64,000 bases of DNA from Microcaldota archaeon. GTDB lineage: Archaea; Micrarchaeota; Micrarchaeia; Micrarchaeales; CABMGC01. Where the stretch lies: positions 1-64,000 of the forward strand of contig JAGWHD010000002.1 in the NCBI GenBank assembly GCA_028866995.1, in the 5' to 3' direction. Numbering within the stretch: the first letter of the stretch is position 1; each line of letters opens with the position of its first letter. The notes beneath the pieces are model-generated. The model had not been told where the DNA came from and did not search any database. It saw only the letters and a list, made by a program, of their open reading frames with translations. The translations under genes and the position numbers were made by a program. Positions 19,485-28,441 of this stretch are shown here, one piece after another.

Positions 19485-20234
19485 ATGGAAATGCACAGAC
19501 TGAGGGCTGCGCCTGTGGCGAACGGAGGGGCTGCAGGAGCAAAGGTGGACATCCCGCTCAGGGACATAGCCAATGCCAACATCTACCTCAGCGTAGCGTT
19601 CAACACCAAGGTCGTGTTCATAGGAGGGAGAGCCGTCAACCTGCTCTGCCTCCACGATTCAAGGCCCACCCACGACATAGACATAGCCATAGGCCACAGG
19701 CCTACGCCTCACGATTACGCGCAGCTGCCAAAGACCCCTGGAAACGACGGGGTGTACTTCGAGCTGGACAGGGACCCGAGCGAGATCAGAAGCAGGGTCA
19801 AGCTCCTCTACCACAGCCCTACCGTCGCAAAGCTTCCGGACGGCAGGATGGAGATAGACATCTATTACCCTGGATACCTATCGTCTGCGACAGGCTTCAA
19901 GCCCAAGAGCGACGTCAACGGGATATCGATAAGCGACATCGTTGCGACTTCTGAGACCGTAAAGGTCGGAAGCATGGAGTTCAACGTGGTCAACCCTGCG
20001 ATGCTCGTGCTGATGAAGTACGACACATGGCTCAGCAGGGGCAAAGGCGACTACAATGCAAAGGACTTCAGGGACATCGCCAACATAGTCAAGAACCACT
20101 TCAACAACCCTACACAGTTCGAGGAGTTCAAGGCAGCTGTCATGGCTACAGAAAGACGGTACGTGCACGCCAAGGAATCGGAGGTGGGGGCGCTCCTCAG
20201 AGAGCTCGAGCTTTCCGGAGTCCACAGGGAATAG
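19485..20234 (+). CDS. Nucleotidyltransferase-like (AbiEii/DUF6036-type) protein
   Basis: VVFIGGRAVNLLCLHDSRPTHDIDIAIG resembles the NTase GG...DxD core; TTTAAATA upstream. Confidence 0.6.
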   Translation: MEMHRLRAAPVANGGAAGAKVDIPLRDIANANIYLSVAFNTKVVFIGGRAVNLLCLHDSRPTHDIDIAIGHRPTPHDYAQLPKTPGNDGVYFELDRDPSEIRSRVKLLYHSPTVAKLPDGRMEIDIYYPGYLSSATGFKPKSDVNGISISDIVATSETVKVGSMEFNVVNPAMLVLMKYDTWLSRGKGDYNAKDFRDIANIVKNHFNNPTQFEEFKAAVMATERRYVHAKESEVGALLRELELSGVHRE

Positions 20235-20281
20235 CCAGTTCCGCACACAACGCTTTAATACGTTCCAGGGCAGGTCACCAT

Positions 20282-20890
20282 ATGAGCACGCAGTATCGCG
20301 CTCCAATGCGCGAATTGGTCGTCGGAAGCAGGGAGGAGCTGTCAAGGGCGCTGAGGTCAGTGCAGCCTGATCCTAAAAAGGTGTTCCTTAAGCTCCTTGA
20401 TCCCAAGTACTCGCTGAGGAGGAAGGAGCACGGGTCCATCGAGTGCGCGATACAGCCGTACGCAGACATTGAGGCTGAGCTGCGCCGCGCGGCGCGAATG
20501 CACGAGATAATCCCTGAGAATTCCCCAGGGCTCATCGCTGTCGTAAGGGACGGGGAGACAGGAAAGGTATCGGGCTACGCAATGGAGTTCATCGACGGCA
20601 GCTGGTTCGCGAACTACTACTACGCGAGGCCGAAGGCCGCGAGGGAGTACCTGAAGGAGACTGCGAAGCTTCTCAGGATCCTCCACGACAACGGCTTCGC
20701 GCACGGCGACATAGCCCCGACAAACATCATAATAGGCAATGACAACAGGATATACCTCATAGACCCTGAGGCAAAGATATCCGCTTCGGGGTTCAGCGCA
20801 GACGTAAGGGCCATATGCGCGATGCACGGCCAGGTCAATGACTGGATACGCAGGCACGACGCCATGATGAGCGGCCCGAAGGTAGCATGA
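20282..20890 (+). CDS. Small protein-kinase-like (RIO/Bud32-like) protein, copy 1
   Basis: AMEFIDGSWF...LRILHDNGFAHGDIAPTNIIIGNDNRIYLIDPE, kinase-like HGD...N...D core. Confidence 0.7.
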   Translation: MSTQYRAPMRELVVGSREELSRALRSVQPDPKKVFLKLLDPKYSLRRKEHGSIECAIQPYADIEAELRRAARMHEIIPENSPGLIAVVRDGETGKVSGYAMEFIDGSWFANYYYARPKAAREYLKETAKLLRILHDNGFAHGDIAPTNIIIGNDNRIYLIDPEAKISASGFSADVRAICAMHGQVNDWIRRHDAMMSGPKVA

Positions 20891-20955
20891 ATGTTGGTAT
20901 ATAGAATATTACTTGAATATAAATCATTTATTCTGATATAACAATTTGGCAGACG

Positions 20956-21591
20956 ATGGACATGGCAAACATTAAAAATAAGGCTCTTCCTGTAGCTGCT
21001 GCGATAGCGATATCCATGTCAGGAAGCCCTGCGATTGCGTCGAGCAAGCAGCTTCTCAGGGGCCGCGACGCGCAGCAGTACCAGCTGGCAATGCGGTCCG
21101 ATGACAGAACGCATTCGCAGCCATCAGTGCGCCCTGCAAAAGAGGCAAAGGTTTCAGGCGCAGGAGAGGAAACATCAAGCAGGGGACAGAGTGATGCCAT
21201 AGGGGCCATATTCGACCAGATGTCGAGCACCGCCAAGACTGCCCTCAAGATAGCGACCGGCATCAGTGCGGCAATCGGGGTCACAGCAACGGCACTGTAT
21301 TGGAAAAGGAGAATCACGAAGGAGCACATACGCTCAAGGTTGTCGACGATATTCGGCGCAAGGAGCGACGGAGACACGATAAACTGGCAGAAAATATACG
21401 CGCAGGGCTCCATACACGAGAATGGCGGAAACGACGACAATACGATGGCTTCGAAGGCGAGGTTAGGAAGGAACACGCTCAATGCCAAGGCTGCCAGGGA
21501 GAGCGACAGGAGAGAGCAGCTGTTCAGGGACGCGACATCCAAAGATAAGGCCGTCGCGACAGATTCAGACGGCAAAACAATACAGTCCTAG
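20956..21591 (+). CDS. Hypothetical secreted/membrane protein
   Basis: N-terminal hydrophobic stretch and a second TM IATGISAAIGVTATALYW; TATA-like TGATATAA upstream. Confidence 0.6.
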   Translation: MDMANIKNKALPVAAAIAISMSGSPAIASSKQLLRGRDAQQYQLAMRSDDRTHSQPSVRPAKEAKVSGAGEETSSRGQSDAIGAIFDQMSSTAKTALKIATGISAAIGVTATALYWKRRITKEHIRSRLSTIFGARSDGDTINWQKIYAQGSIHENGGNDDNTMASKARLGRNTLNAKAARESDRREQLFRDATSKDKAVATDSDGKTIQS

Positions 21592-21672
21592 AAATTCCAA
21601 GACATTATTATCATCTCTGGCTGAAGGAAAGAATAAAATACCAGTAAGTGTCATCATCAATTGGGAAAAAGT

Positions 21673-22302
21673 ATGGCGACCATGCGGGCAGTGCAGGCCA
21701 CGCAGGTAGAAGCTACATCCGCAAGGCTTGCATCTGCAGTAAGGGATACCTTCGAGGGCATCTCTAGATCCTTCGAGGCTAAATTCAAGCAACTGCATTC
21801 GAACGGATACGGCGAGAGCAGGAGCAAGGAGCTCGAACTTTTCCAGGCTGGCTCCACGCTTTACGGGATAATGAGGAAGAATTGCGGCATCACGATAAAC
21901 GATCCGACGATAACGGATCCTTCAGCGAGAATGCTCCTGAGCTTGGGGATGAAAGGGGCAATTGTAGAGCGGATAGATGAATATCTCAAGGATTTCGAGG
22001 CGAACGCAAAGGGCAACATCGGAAGCGCAGGTTACATGAACACACTGGCAAGGTTCGAGTCGATGGTGATGGGGAGCCTTGCGACGATGGATGCGGCGTC
22101 ATCCGCGATAAAGAGGGCGAAGGACCACAAGAAGATAATGGAAGGGGTGTGCATCATCAGCGACGAGATAGATTCGCTCCAGGCGAGGATGAACTCCTTC
22201 AGGCACGAGACGGTAAAGCCAGCAAAAAGGGAAGGGCTTGTCCTCCTGCTCAGGCCTAATGTGGCATCTGAGCGGAATCCTAACCTCGACAGCGCTGCGT
22301 AG
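21673..22302 (+). CDS. Hypothetical helical protein
   Basis: ORF only; no recognised domain. Confidence 0.6.
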   Translation: MATMRAVQATQVEATSARLASAVRDTFEGISRSFEAKFKQLHSNGYGESRSKELELFQAGSTLYGIMRKNCGITINDPTITDPSARMLLSLGMKGAIVERIDEYLKDFEANAKGNIGSAGYMNTLARFESMVMGSLATMDAASSAIKRAKDHKKIMEGVCIISDEIDSLQARMNSFRHETVKPAKREGLVLLLRPNVASERNPNLDSAA

Positions 22303-22337
22303 GCATTTGCACTGCTCATAAGGTTTATAACAAGGAC

Positions 22338-22649
22338 ATGCGATTTGGTAACATGGCAAGATCCGCTGTCAAGGTTGAGCCGCTCGACAAGAGCGTCAGG
22401 ATCTATGCCGAGAGGGGCACCCCGTACGCTGGCAGCATCAAATTCAACCTGCAGCTTGCGCTCCTGTACGAGAAATCCAAATGGCCGCAGGGCGCGAACT
22501 ATGCCGAGGCGTCGAGGGCATGGAGGGCCATTGCAGGCGCAATCGATAACAAGGCACTCAAGGAGAGGGTCATGATGAGGGCCGACGAGAACATGCAGAG
22601 GTCCAGCGTCGCAAGATCGATGGAGCCCAAGAGCCTCGCAAGAGGATAA
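22338..22649 (+). CDS. Small helical (TPR-like) protein A3
   Basis: LALLYEKSKWPQGANYAEASRAWRAIAGAIDN; AWR motif shared with A1/A2. Confidence 0.6.
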   Translation: MRFGNMARSAVKVEPLDKSVRIYAERGTPYAGSIKFNLQLALLYEKSKWPQGANYAEASRAWRAIAGAIDNKALKERVMMRADENMQRSSVARSMEPKSLARG

Positions 22650-22652
22650 AGT

Positions 22653-22686
22653 CCTAGTATTTCTCAAATTCTTTTGGCAAAACAGT
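22653..22686 (+). repeat. 34-bp post-stop element, copy C (diverged)
   Basis: CCTAGTATTTCTCAAATTCTTTTGGCAAAACAGT. Confidence 0.55.
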
Positions 22687-22751
22687 TAGACAACTGTGCC
22701 ATGTCCTCGCGAGCCGTAAATATCTGAAGCGCACATTATATCTGCGATTAT

Positions 22752-23498
22752 ATGGCGACAAAACAAGTTCCCGGAAGGTTGATTGCTGTTGATATGGAGC
22801 ACATGTTCGGCACCTCCACCGGCGCCTCTGTGACAAGGGAAGGCGACAGCAGGATAAGAGGCAGCGAGATGCTCAGGGAGATAGTGAGGGAGAACCCAGA
22901 CGTCAGAGTATTCATGGTCCAGGACTGCCACCCTTCTGCGAGGATTAAGCGCTTCGTTGTCAAGGGCATTGAAGCAGTTAAAGAGGAGGGGATAACGCAC
23001 TATTGCATAGAGCTCCCCGCTAACTATGGCCAGAGGTACGACAACCTGATTCAAGGCCTTGAGAGGCCTGGCGAGATCAGGGAGATAATAGCGGATTTCT
23101 ACAAGTGCATGGGAGCGCCGCAGCTTGTCTACGATGCCCATGTCCTGGAGCTGATGCATATGGGCTCTGTCCCTAAGATGGTAGGCATCGAGCATCCTGA
23201 CTCAGGGACGCGGAACGCGCCCACAGCCGACGATAGGGAGAGGCACATGTTCAGCGGCATCCGTGAAATACTCGAGGAGAGCCCTGGCAACAGGGTAGTA
23301 GCGCTACTTGGCGGCAGCCATGCAAAGGACGGCAACCTGCTCGCAACATTCAGGGACAACCCTTCATTGGACTGGAAGGTTCCCAGCGTCACCTCAAGGC
23401 TGATAGCTTCAGGTATAGACGTTGTTACGATATCGTTCCCGGAGACGAGGGCCGAAGGACTGACGCAGCAGGAGCTCTTCGATATGATAAGGAAATGA
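22752..23498 (+). CDS. Hypothetical protein, possibly EreA/ChaN/TraB-superfamily-like
   Basis: MVQDCHPSARIKRFVVKGIEAVKEEGITHYCIELPANYG...VVALLGGSHAKDG; weak motif resemblance. Confidence 0.45.
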   Translation: MATKQVPGRLIAVDMEHMFGTSTGASVTREGDSRIRGSEMLREIVRENPDVRVFMVQDCHPSARIKRFVVKGIEAVKEEGITHYCIELPANYGQRYDNLIQGLERPGEIREIIADFYKCMGAPQLVYDAHVLELMHMGSVPKMVGIEHPDSGTRNAPTADDRERHMFSGIREILEESPGNRVVALLGGSHAKDGNLLATFRDNPSLDWKVPSVTSRLIASGIDVVTISFPETRAEGLTQQELFDMIRK

Positions 23499-23507
23499 CC
23501 AAATAAT

Positions 23508-23541
23508 CTTAGCATTTCTCAAATGTTTCTGCCAGACAAAG
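23508..23541 (+). repeat. 34-bp post-stop element, copy D (diverged)
   Basis: CTTAGCATTTCTCAAATGTTTCTGCCAGACAAAG. Confidence 0.55.
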
Positions 23542-23940
23542 AACGCCTCTGCATTTGCGTTTAAAGCGCATGTTCCGGATGCCACATAAAGTAGCGAAAG
23601 AGAAATTTCGCACGCATTGCAGCGCAAATGCAAGCAACTTTTTGACGTCGGAAAAGTTTCCCTGCCGCACTTCCACTATTTTTCAGGAGCGGAATTTCCC
23701 ATGCCATATCCTTGGAATAATTCTGTGCACTTCCATTTTATTGGTGCGAAAGATGTCCGCACGAGGAAACGCACTCTTTTTGGGCCTGTTTCTGGTTCAA
23801 TAGCGCTTGCCTGACCAAACCAAGGCATTTTCCAAAAATCCCGAATGCAAGGCTTTAAGGAAATGTATTTTCGTTTTGATAATTTGGAAAATGCGTTGCA
23901 ACGCCAGCATAATGCTCCTTTCCAATTTACTGGATTCTTA

Positions 23941-24645
23941 TCATGCCCTAAGGCTGTTTATGAAACCCGATATCTTGCCATTGTCTGGTTCGCAGGTCTC
24001 AGTAACTATCCTAAGTTCAGGCTGGGGTTCCTGTGCCTTAACCCTATCCTTGAGCAGCTCCTCCAAAGTGGCTATATCGCGGTACCTTCCGTTGTTGCCA
24101 TAAGCTGCTCCAAAGAAGAGCAACTCACCAGTGTATCCCAAATTACCTCTGAGTGCATTCGCAATTCTTGCAACAGTCACGCCTGAAGCCAGTTGGTCGT
24201 CAATGAGCACGATTGGCCTGGACATATACTCCTGAAGCATTTTCAGATGAGCAAGCGGTATGTATAGGCTATTCTCATCCATGTACCCTCCTTTCCTAAA
24301 GTACTTCTTGCCCAGTATGTTGTTGTGCGAATACCCTATTAGTATAGTACTGATACTGGTGCCTAGCTCCCTCGCTGTTTCCAGAAAAATGAGCCCCTCA
24401 TCCCATCCGCCTGCCATGACAACCGCGGCTATCGCGTTCTTCGGAACATCCCGCACACTCGCTCTGGCAGAATCAATGTCTCTGTACCATATCTCAGATG
24501 TATCGATGCCTCTTTTGAGATCGGACTCAAACCTCTCGAGGATGCGCCTTTTCGTTCTGGCACCTGTAGACGGATCGAACATCTCTGCCCATAATCTCTT
24601 CGATGCTATTTTTGATATAGGCTCTTCAGTCTTGGTACTAAACAT
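23941..24645 (-). CDS. Phosphoribosyltransferase-like protein, copy 1
   Basis: PRPP-loop-like RPIVLIDDQLASGVTVARIANAL; paralogous to 25645-26409. Confidence 0.7.
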   Translation of the reverse strand: MFSTKTEEPISKIASKRLWAEMFDPSTGARTKRRILERFESDLKRGIDTSEIWYRDIDSARASVRDVPKNAIAAVVMAGGWDEGLIFLETARELGTSISTILIGYSHNNILGKKYFRKGGYMDENSLYIPLAHLKMLQEYMSRPIVLIDDQLASGVTVARIANALRGNLGYTGELLFFGAAYGNNGRYRDIATLEELLKDRVKAQEPQPELRIVTETCEPDNGKISGFINSLRA

Positions 24646-24704
24646 GATATCCTAAGCGTATTCCTCTTTCCAGTTATATATACATTCCAAGCAGAACGGC
24701 AAAG

Positions 24705-24738
24705 GTCGTAATTCCAACATTCTCCTAGAAATTCTCAG
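24705..24738 (-). repeat. 34-bp post-stop element, copy B
   Basis: Minus strand CTGAGAATTTCTAGGAGAATGTTGGAATTACGAC. Confidence 0.7.
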
Positions 24739-24744
24739 AGAATC

Positions 24745-25122
24745 CTATTCTCTTCGAGGCCAATTGTCATCTGCAGGTGCTATCACATCGCCGTGATAGT
24801 TGGCCGGATCGTGACTTGGCAGCCTGTCCCTCAGCAGATGCGCAATCAGGAACACGCCCTGCTTCTCACGCCTCTCAGCCTGCCATTCGCTGATGCGAAG
24901 CCTTCTTCCAATCTCTCCGAACGTCATCTCCGGGTCCTGGTCCCTGACGAGGCCCATTATGTCCTTGCTCAATCTGTACCTTAAGTCAAGGACATCCTGC
25001 TTTGGGTTTGCAAGGTTCCTGAATGCCCGTCTCAACGCGGTTTCGTCAATGCCTCCGGCTATCTCCACGTCCTTCCTGAACTGCACGACGTATATGCTGG
25101 CCCTTGCATGATGCACTTCCAT
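24745..25122 (-). CDS. Sigma-70 region-4-like HTH protein
   Basis: VLDLRYRLSKDIMGLVRDQDPEMTFGEIGRRLRISEWQAERREKQGVFLIAHLLRDRL resembles a sigma region 4 HTH. Confidence 0.55.
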   Translation of the reverse strand: MEVHHARASIYVVQFRKDVEIAGGIDETALRRAFRNLANPKQDVLDLRYRLSKDIMGLVRDQDPEMTFGEIGRRLRISEWQAERREKQGVFLIAHLLRDRLPSHDPANYHGDVIAPADDNWPRRE

Positions 25123-25174
25123 GAATAACTAGCTGGTCTGTTGGTATATAAAGCTAAAAATAAAGCCGTCGTCA

Positions 25175-25208
25175 GTCGTAATTCCAACACTATCCGAGAA
25201 ATTCTAGG
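25175..25208 (-). repeat. 34-bp post-stop element, copy A
   Basis: Minus strand CCTAGAATTTCTCGGATAGTGTTGGAATTACGAC. Confidence 0.7.
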
Positions 25209-25224
25209 ATAATGCAGAATAGAA

Positions 25225-25587
25225 TCAGAGCTGCTCGTTGCTTTGAATCTGCGGCAGGCTCCTTGCAAGCCTGTCGACCACAATTATCTCCTTGAGCGCG
25301 GTCCTCCTGATGTCCTCGCTCGCTCCTTTGCCGGCGAGCTCCTCGAGATAATGCCTGGTGCTCCCGTATTCCCCTCTCGCGTCCGCTATCAGCCTTCGCA
25401 TCTCTGCTTCTTGTACACGCTTGCGCCCGTTAAGATCAGCTGCATTCGAACCGTTATGCCTCGACATTCTCATCAATGCCCTGTGGGTATCGAGAGCATC
25501 CTTCCTCGATGCCACGGCAAGGTCCATGAAGTATCCTGTGGAATGGTAGTCAAGCCCTTTCCTTTCTATGCCCTTGAACATACCCAT
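25225..25587 (-). CDS. Hypothetical helical protein
   Basis: ORF with TATA-like AAATATATAAG upstream. Confidence 0.55.
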   Translation of the reverse strand: MGMFKGIERKGLDYHSTGYFMDLAVASRKDALDTHRALMRMSRHNGSNAADLNGRKRVQEAEMRRLIADARGEYGSTRHYLEELAGKGASEDIRRTALKEIIVVDRLARSLPQIQSNEQL

Positions 25588-25644
25588 GCTTGTAGCAGGG
25601 GATTTTTCAAATATATAAGCTTTAGGACAGGAATGCGGTCATTG

Positions 25645-26409
25645 CTATGTTCTTGCGACGCTCTTGATCGGCCCCTCCTCTGTGACAATGCCTACTTTCA
25701 CGCTCGTTACCTGAGCTTCGAAGCTCTCAGCCCTGTTTCCCCACCATCTTTCATAGTCCATAGTTCTGCCATTCCACGTCCTGTTTCCTATCATGTGCAC
25801 ATGGAGCGCAGTCATTATCATGAGTCCGTTTTCGGTTCCTATGCTTGCCTTCAGGGCTTCTCCTATCCTTGCGATCGTCAACCCTGTCTCTATCATGTCA
25901 TCCACAATCAGTATCCTCCTGTCCTTGTTTGCGATCAAGAGATCCAGATGATCTCCTGCTATGTAAAGCTTGTCATACTCCATCTCTGTACCATCGCTGA
26001 ACAGTTTGATGTTGCTTCTGGCCCTGCATGAATGCCCGATTAGCACAAAATCGCTGGCTATGCCCGCATTTACTGAGGCCTTGAACACCTCCTTTCCTAT
26101 ATCGTATCCTCCGGTCATCACTACTGCGACTATAATCTCGTCGTCGATGCGAGCCACGACCTTCTCCGCATAAGCCCTTGTAAGCCTGGCCATCTCTGCA
26201 GTGTAGTGGGAGCGTTCGCGTTCATCGGGCTTGCCATTGCGCCGTGAAGATCTTCTCATGTCCGCTTCCAATGCTTCAAGAGAGGATCTTTTAACGGAGA
26301 CCTTTGTCGACGGATCAAAGATGTCTATCCAAAACTGTCTTGCCGAATGCTTGTCTAGACGTTCTCGGTTCTTAGTCATCTCCATAGGCAACCAATCCCC
26401 CGATACCAT
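25645..26409 (-). CDS. Phosphoribosyltransferase-like protein, copy 2
   Basis: RRILIVDDMIETGLTIARIGEAL PRPP-loop-like motif; shares IFDPST/MFDPST and AVVMxGG with copy 1. Confidence 0.7.
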   Translation of the reverse strand: MVSGDWLPMEMTKNRERLDKHSARQFWIDIFDPSTKVSVKRSSLEALEADMRRSSRRNGKPDERERSHYTAEMARLTRAYAEKVVARIDDEIIVAVVMTGGYDIGKEVFKASVNAGIASDFVLIGHSCRARSNIKLFSDGTEMEYDKLYIAGDHLDLLIANKDRRILIVDDMIETGLTIARIGEALKASIGTENGLMIMTALHVHMIGNRTWNGRTMDYERWWGNRAESFEAQVTSVKVGIVTEEGPIKSVART

Positions 26410-26424
26410 CCCCGCCTACACATA

Positions 26425-26928
26425 TCAATTCCATTTCGCGTTCTCACGCAGAGCCGCGATTCTATCCTTTATGCCTCTGTCAATCTGCTTTACCGAGCTG
26501 ACGAAGGTTGAGGTGTAGCTGCGCACCGCGTACATGGATGCTGACATGAGCAGCATCCCTCCGGAGATTATGGTGTCTGTAGTATCCTTAAAGTACCGCA
26601 TCCACGTAATTCCCAGAACCAACGATCCAAGGCTCGGGACGATACCGAATTTCTCTACTCTATCAAGTCTCTTCAAGATTTTTTCGGCATCTTCATCAAT
26701 ACCGGCCCCTTTCTCGAAGAGCGCTGCAGCCCTTGCAAAACCCTTAAGCTCACCTATCCTACTCGACGAAACTATACCAACTGCTAGCGAAGGCAACGAA
26801 TAAAACGAGCTCTTCGTGTCGTGAAGAAGGAAGATGCCCGATCCCATTCCGGCGACTGCCGCGCCTGACAATACCTTTGTACTGTTAATTGCGTTTCCAA
26901 TGCTTTTCTTGACGACACTCTTTTCCAT
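26425..26928 (-). CDS. Hypothetical membrane protein
   Basis: Hydrophobic segments VLSGAAVAGMGSGIFLL and IISGGMLLMSASMYAV. Confidence 0.55.
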   Translation of the reverse strand: MEKSVVKKSIGNAINSTKVLSGAAVAGMGSGIFLLHDTKSSFYSLPSLAVGIVSSSRIGELKGFARAAALFEKGAGIDEDAEKILKRLDRVEKFGIVPSLGSLVLGITWMRYFKDTTDTIISGGMLLMSASMYAVRSYTSTFVSSVKQIDRGIKDRIAALRENAKWN

Positions 26929-26938
26929 CCATATCACA

Positions 26939-28345
26939 TCATTTAGCAGTTGTCGGATCATTGCCGTGGTTGTTGTCCAGCTCCCTCTTGACCCTGCTCA
27001 GGTCCTTGTATGCGCCAAACTTTGACATCGTTTCCCTTCCGTAATCAAGGGCCCCTCCAAAGCTGACTGATGCCACTACTATGGCCATCCAGTGCAATGG
27101 CCTGTCAGTTACCAGCTCGCTGGCTCCTACTCCCGCGCCTCCGATGGCCAGGTAATTCATCATCACGTTTGCCTTCCTGTAGAATGCAAGCTTGGCGCCC
27201 TTCACTATGCTGACATAGTCTGAAGGGTCGCACCTGTAATGCTTTCCAGCGTCGTACATTATGCCAACTGCAACCTCTTCGGCCTTGCCCTCTGCATGCT
27301 TCCTCTTGTCCATTATGTGGTGCTTTATCCTGCCAACGTGCGCCTTCCTTGCTGCGACGATCTCAGGATCAGTTCCGTTCTCATGCCCGTTTTCAAGTAT
27401 CGCATCCATGTGCGCCACAGCATCGTCCAGCCTCTCTATGGCTTTCCTGTACTTCTTCTCCCTCTCTACCTTGTCCTTCTCGAACGTCGCCTCCGCGTGG
27501 TCCATCGATGACCTCTCGACATGGGCCAGCGCCTTTGCGGCCTCGCCCTTTATGCTGCCGATCAGCCTTCTTCCGTCGAAGAGATTGTGCACCGCAGCGC
27601 GCAGCAGCACTATACTCGTAGGCTCGCTGTCATTAGTTATCTTCTTCCTTGCGGCTATCGCGTTCTTGTACTTCTTGCGCATGCTCATGGCCTTGCTTCC
27701 ATACCTCGTCGTCCCCACGAAGCATGCGGCAGCCAATCCCTGGAGCACATCGTGAAGCGTGGATATGTCGTAGAAATACGTCGTTATTATCGATCCCGCA
27801 CCTGCAGCTGCGAGAGCGAAAGAGACTGCAGCGTTTTCGTAGAATATCGTGGCCCTCCTGAAGACAACGCCTATGGCGTCTGAGGCCTCTATGTCTGACT
27901 TGCCCAGGTCCTCCTTCCTCTTACCGGTGTTGAGCACTGCCATGTTCTTCGACATACGCGTCTCGTCCTTCTCCGTTGCCGCTATCAGTCCAGTAGCATA
28001 CTCATATTCCAGTTCCATCTCCTGCTTCATGTCGCTGCTTGCCTTTAGAGACACTGTCATCGACTCTACGAGCTCCTTCGCGTCCCTGTAGCAGTTCCTT
28101 GCGTCGTTAAGAAGCTCCAACTTCTCCTTTGTATCATGGCTGAACGTGGCGTACCATGAGAGCGTGTGCCCTGTGTAGTAAAGCTCCAGGGCCTCCTGTA
28201 TCAGCCTCGCATTCCTCCTGTCGTAGCCTCCAGCCCCTAGCACGGGTATTCTGTGCGACTGCACGAAAGCCTTGGCGAAGTCGGAGTTGGCAATACCTGA
28301 TACCTTCTCCCTTACTGGACTTCGCTGCCTCTCTAGCGTGCTCAA
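26939..28345 (-). CDS. Hypothetical large membrane-associated protein
   Basis: 468 aa ORF (TTG start), hydrophobic segments, TTTAAATA box upstream. Confidence 0.65.
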   Translation of the reverse strand: MSTLERQRSPVREKVSGIANSDFAKAFVQSHRIPVLGAGGYDRRNARLIQEALELYYTGHTLSWYATFSHDTKEKLELLNDARNCYRDAKELVESMTVSLKASSDMKQEMELEYEYATGLIAATEKDETRMSKNMAVLNTGKRKEDLGKSDIEASDAIGVVFRRATIFYENAAVSFALAAAGAGSIITTYFYDISTLHDVLQGLAAACFVGTTRYGSKAMSMRKKYKNAIAARKKITNDSEPTSIVLLRAAVHNLFDGRRLIGSIKGEAAKALAHVERSSMDHAEATFEKDKVEREKKYRKAIERLDDAVAHMDAILENGHENGTDPEIVAARKAHVGRIKHHIMDKRKHAEGKAEEVAVGIMYDAGKHYRCDPSDYVSIVKGAKLAFYRKANVMMNYLAIGGAGVGASELVTDRPLHWMAIVVASVSFGGALDYGRETMSKFGAYKDLSRVKRELDNNHGNDPTTAK

Positions 28346-28370
28346 ATGATTACCTGGTTCAGTCTGCGGT

Positions 28371-28415
28371 TTCCTGGTATTTAAATGCTTAAAAACAGCC
28401 TGTTATTTGACGAAT
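28371..28415 (-). promoter_or_regulatory. 45-bp promoter module, copy 1 (TATA-like box plus upstream ATTCGTCAAAT)
   Basis: Plus strand TTCCTGGTATTTAAA-N18-TATTTGACGAAT. Confidence 0.6.
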
Positions 28416-28441
28416 GGTGGCGAAAATTTTCACCTGAGGCA

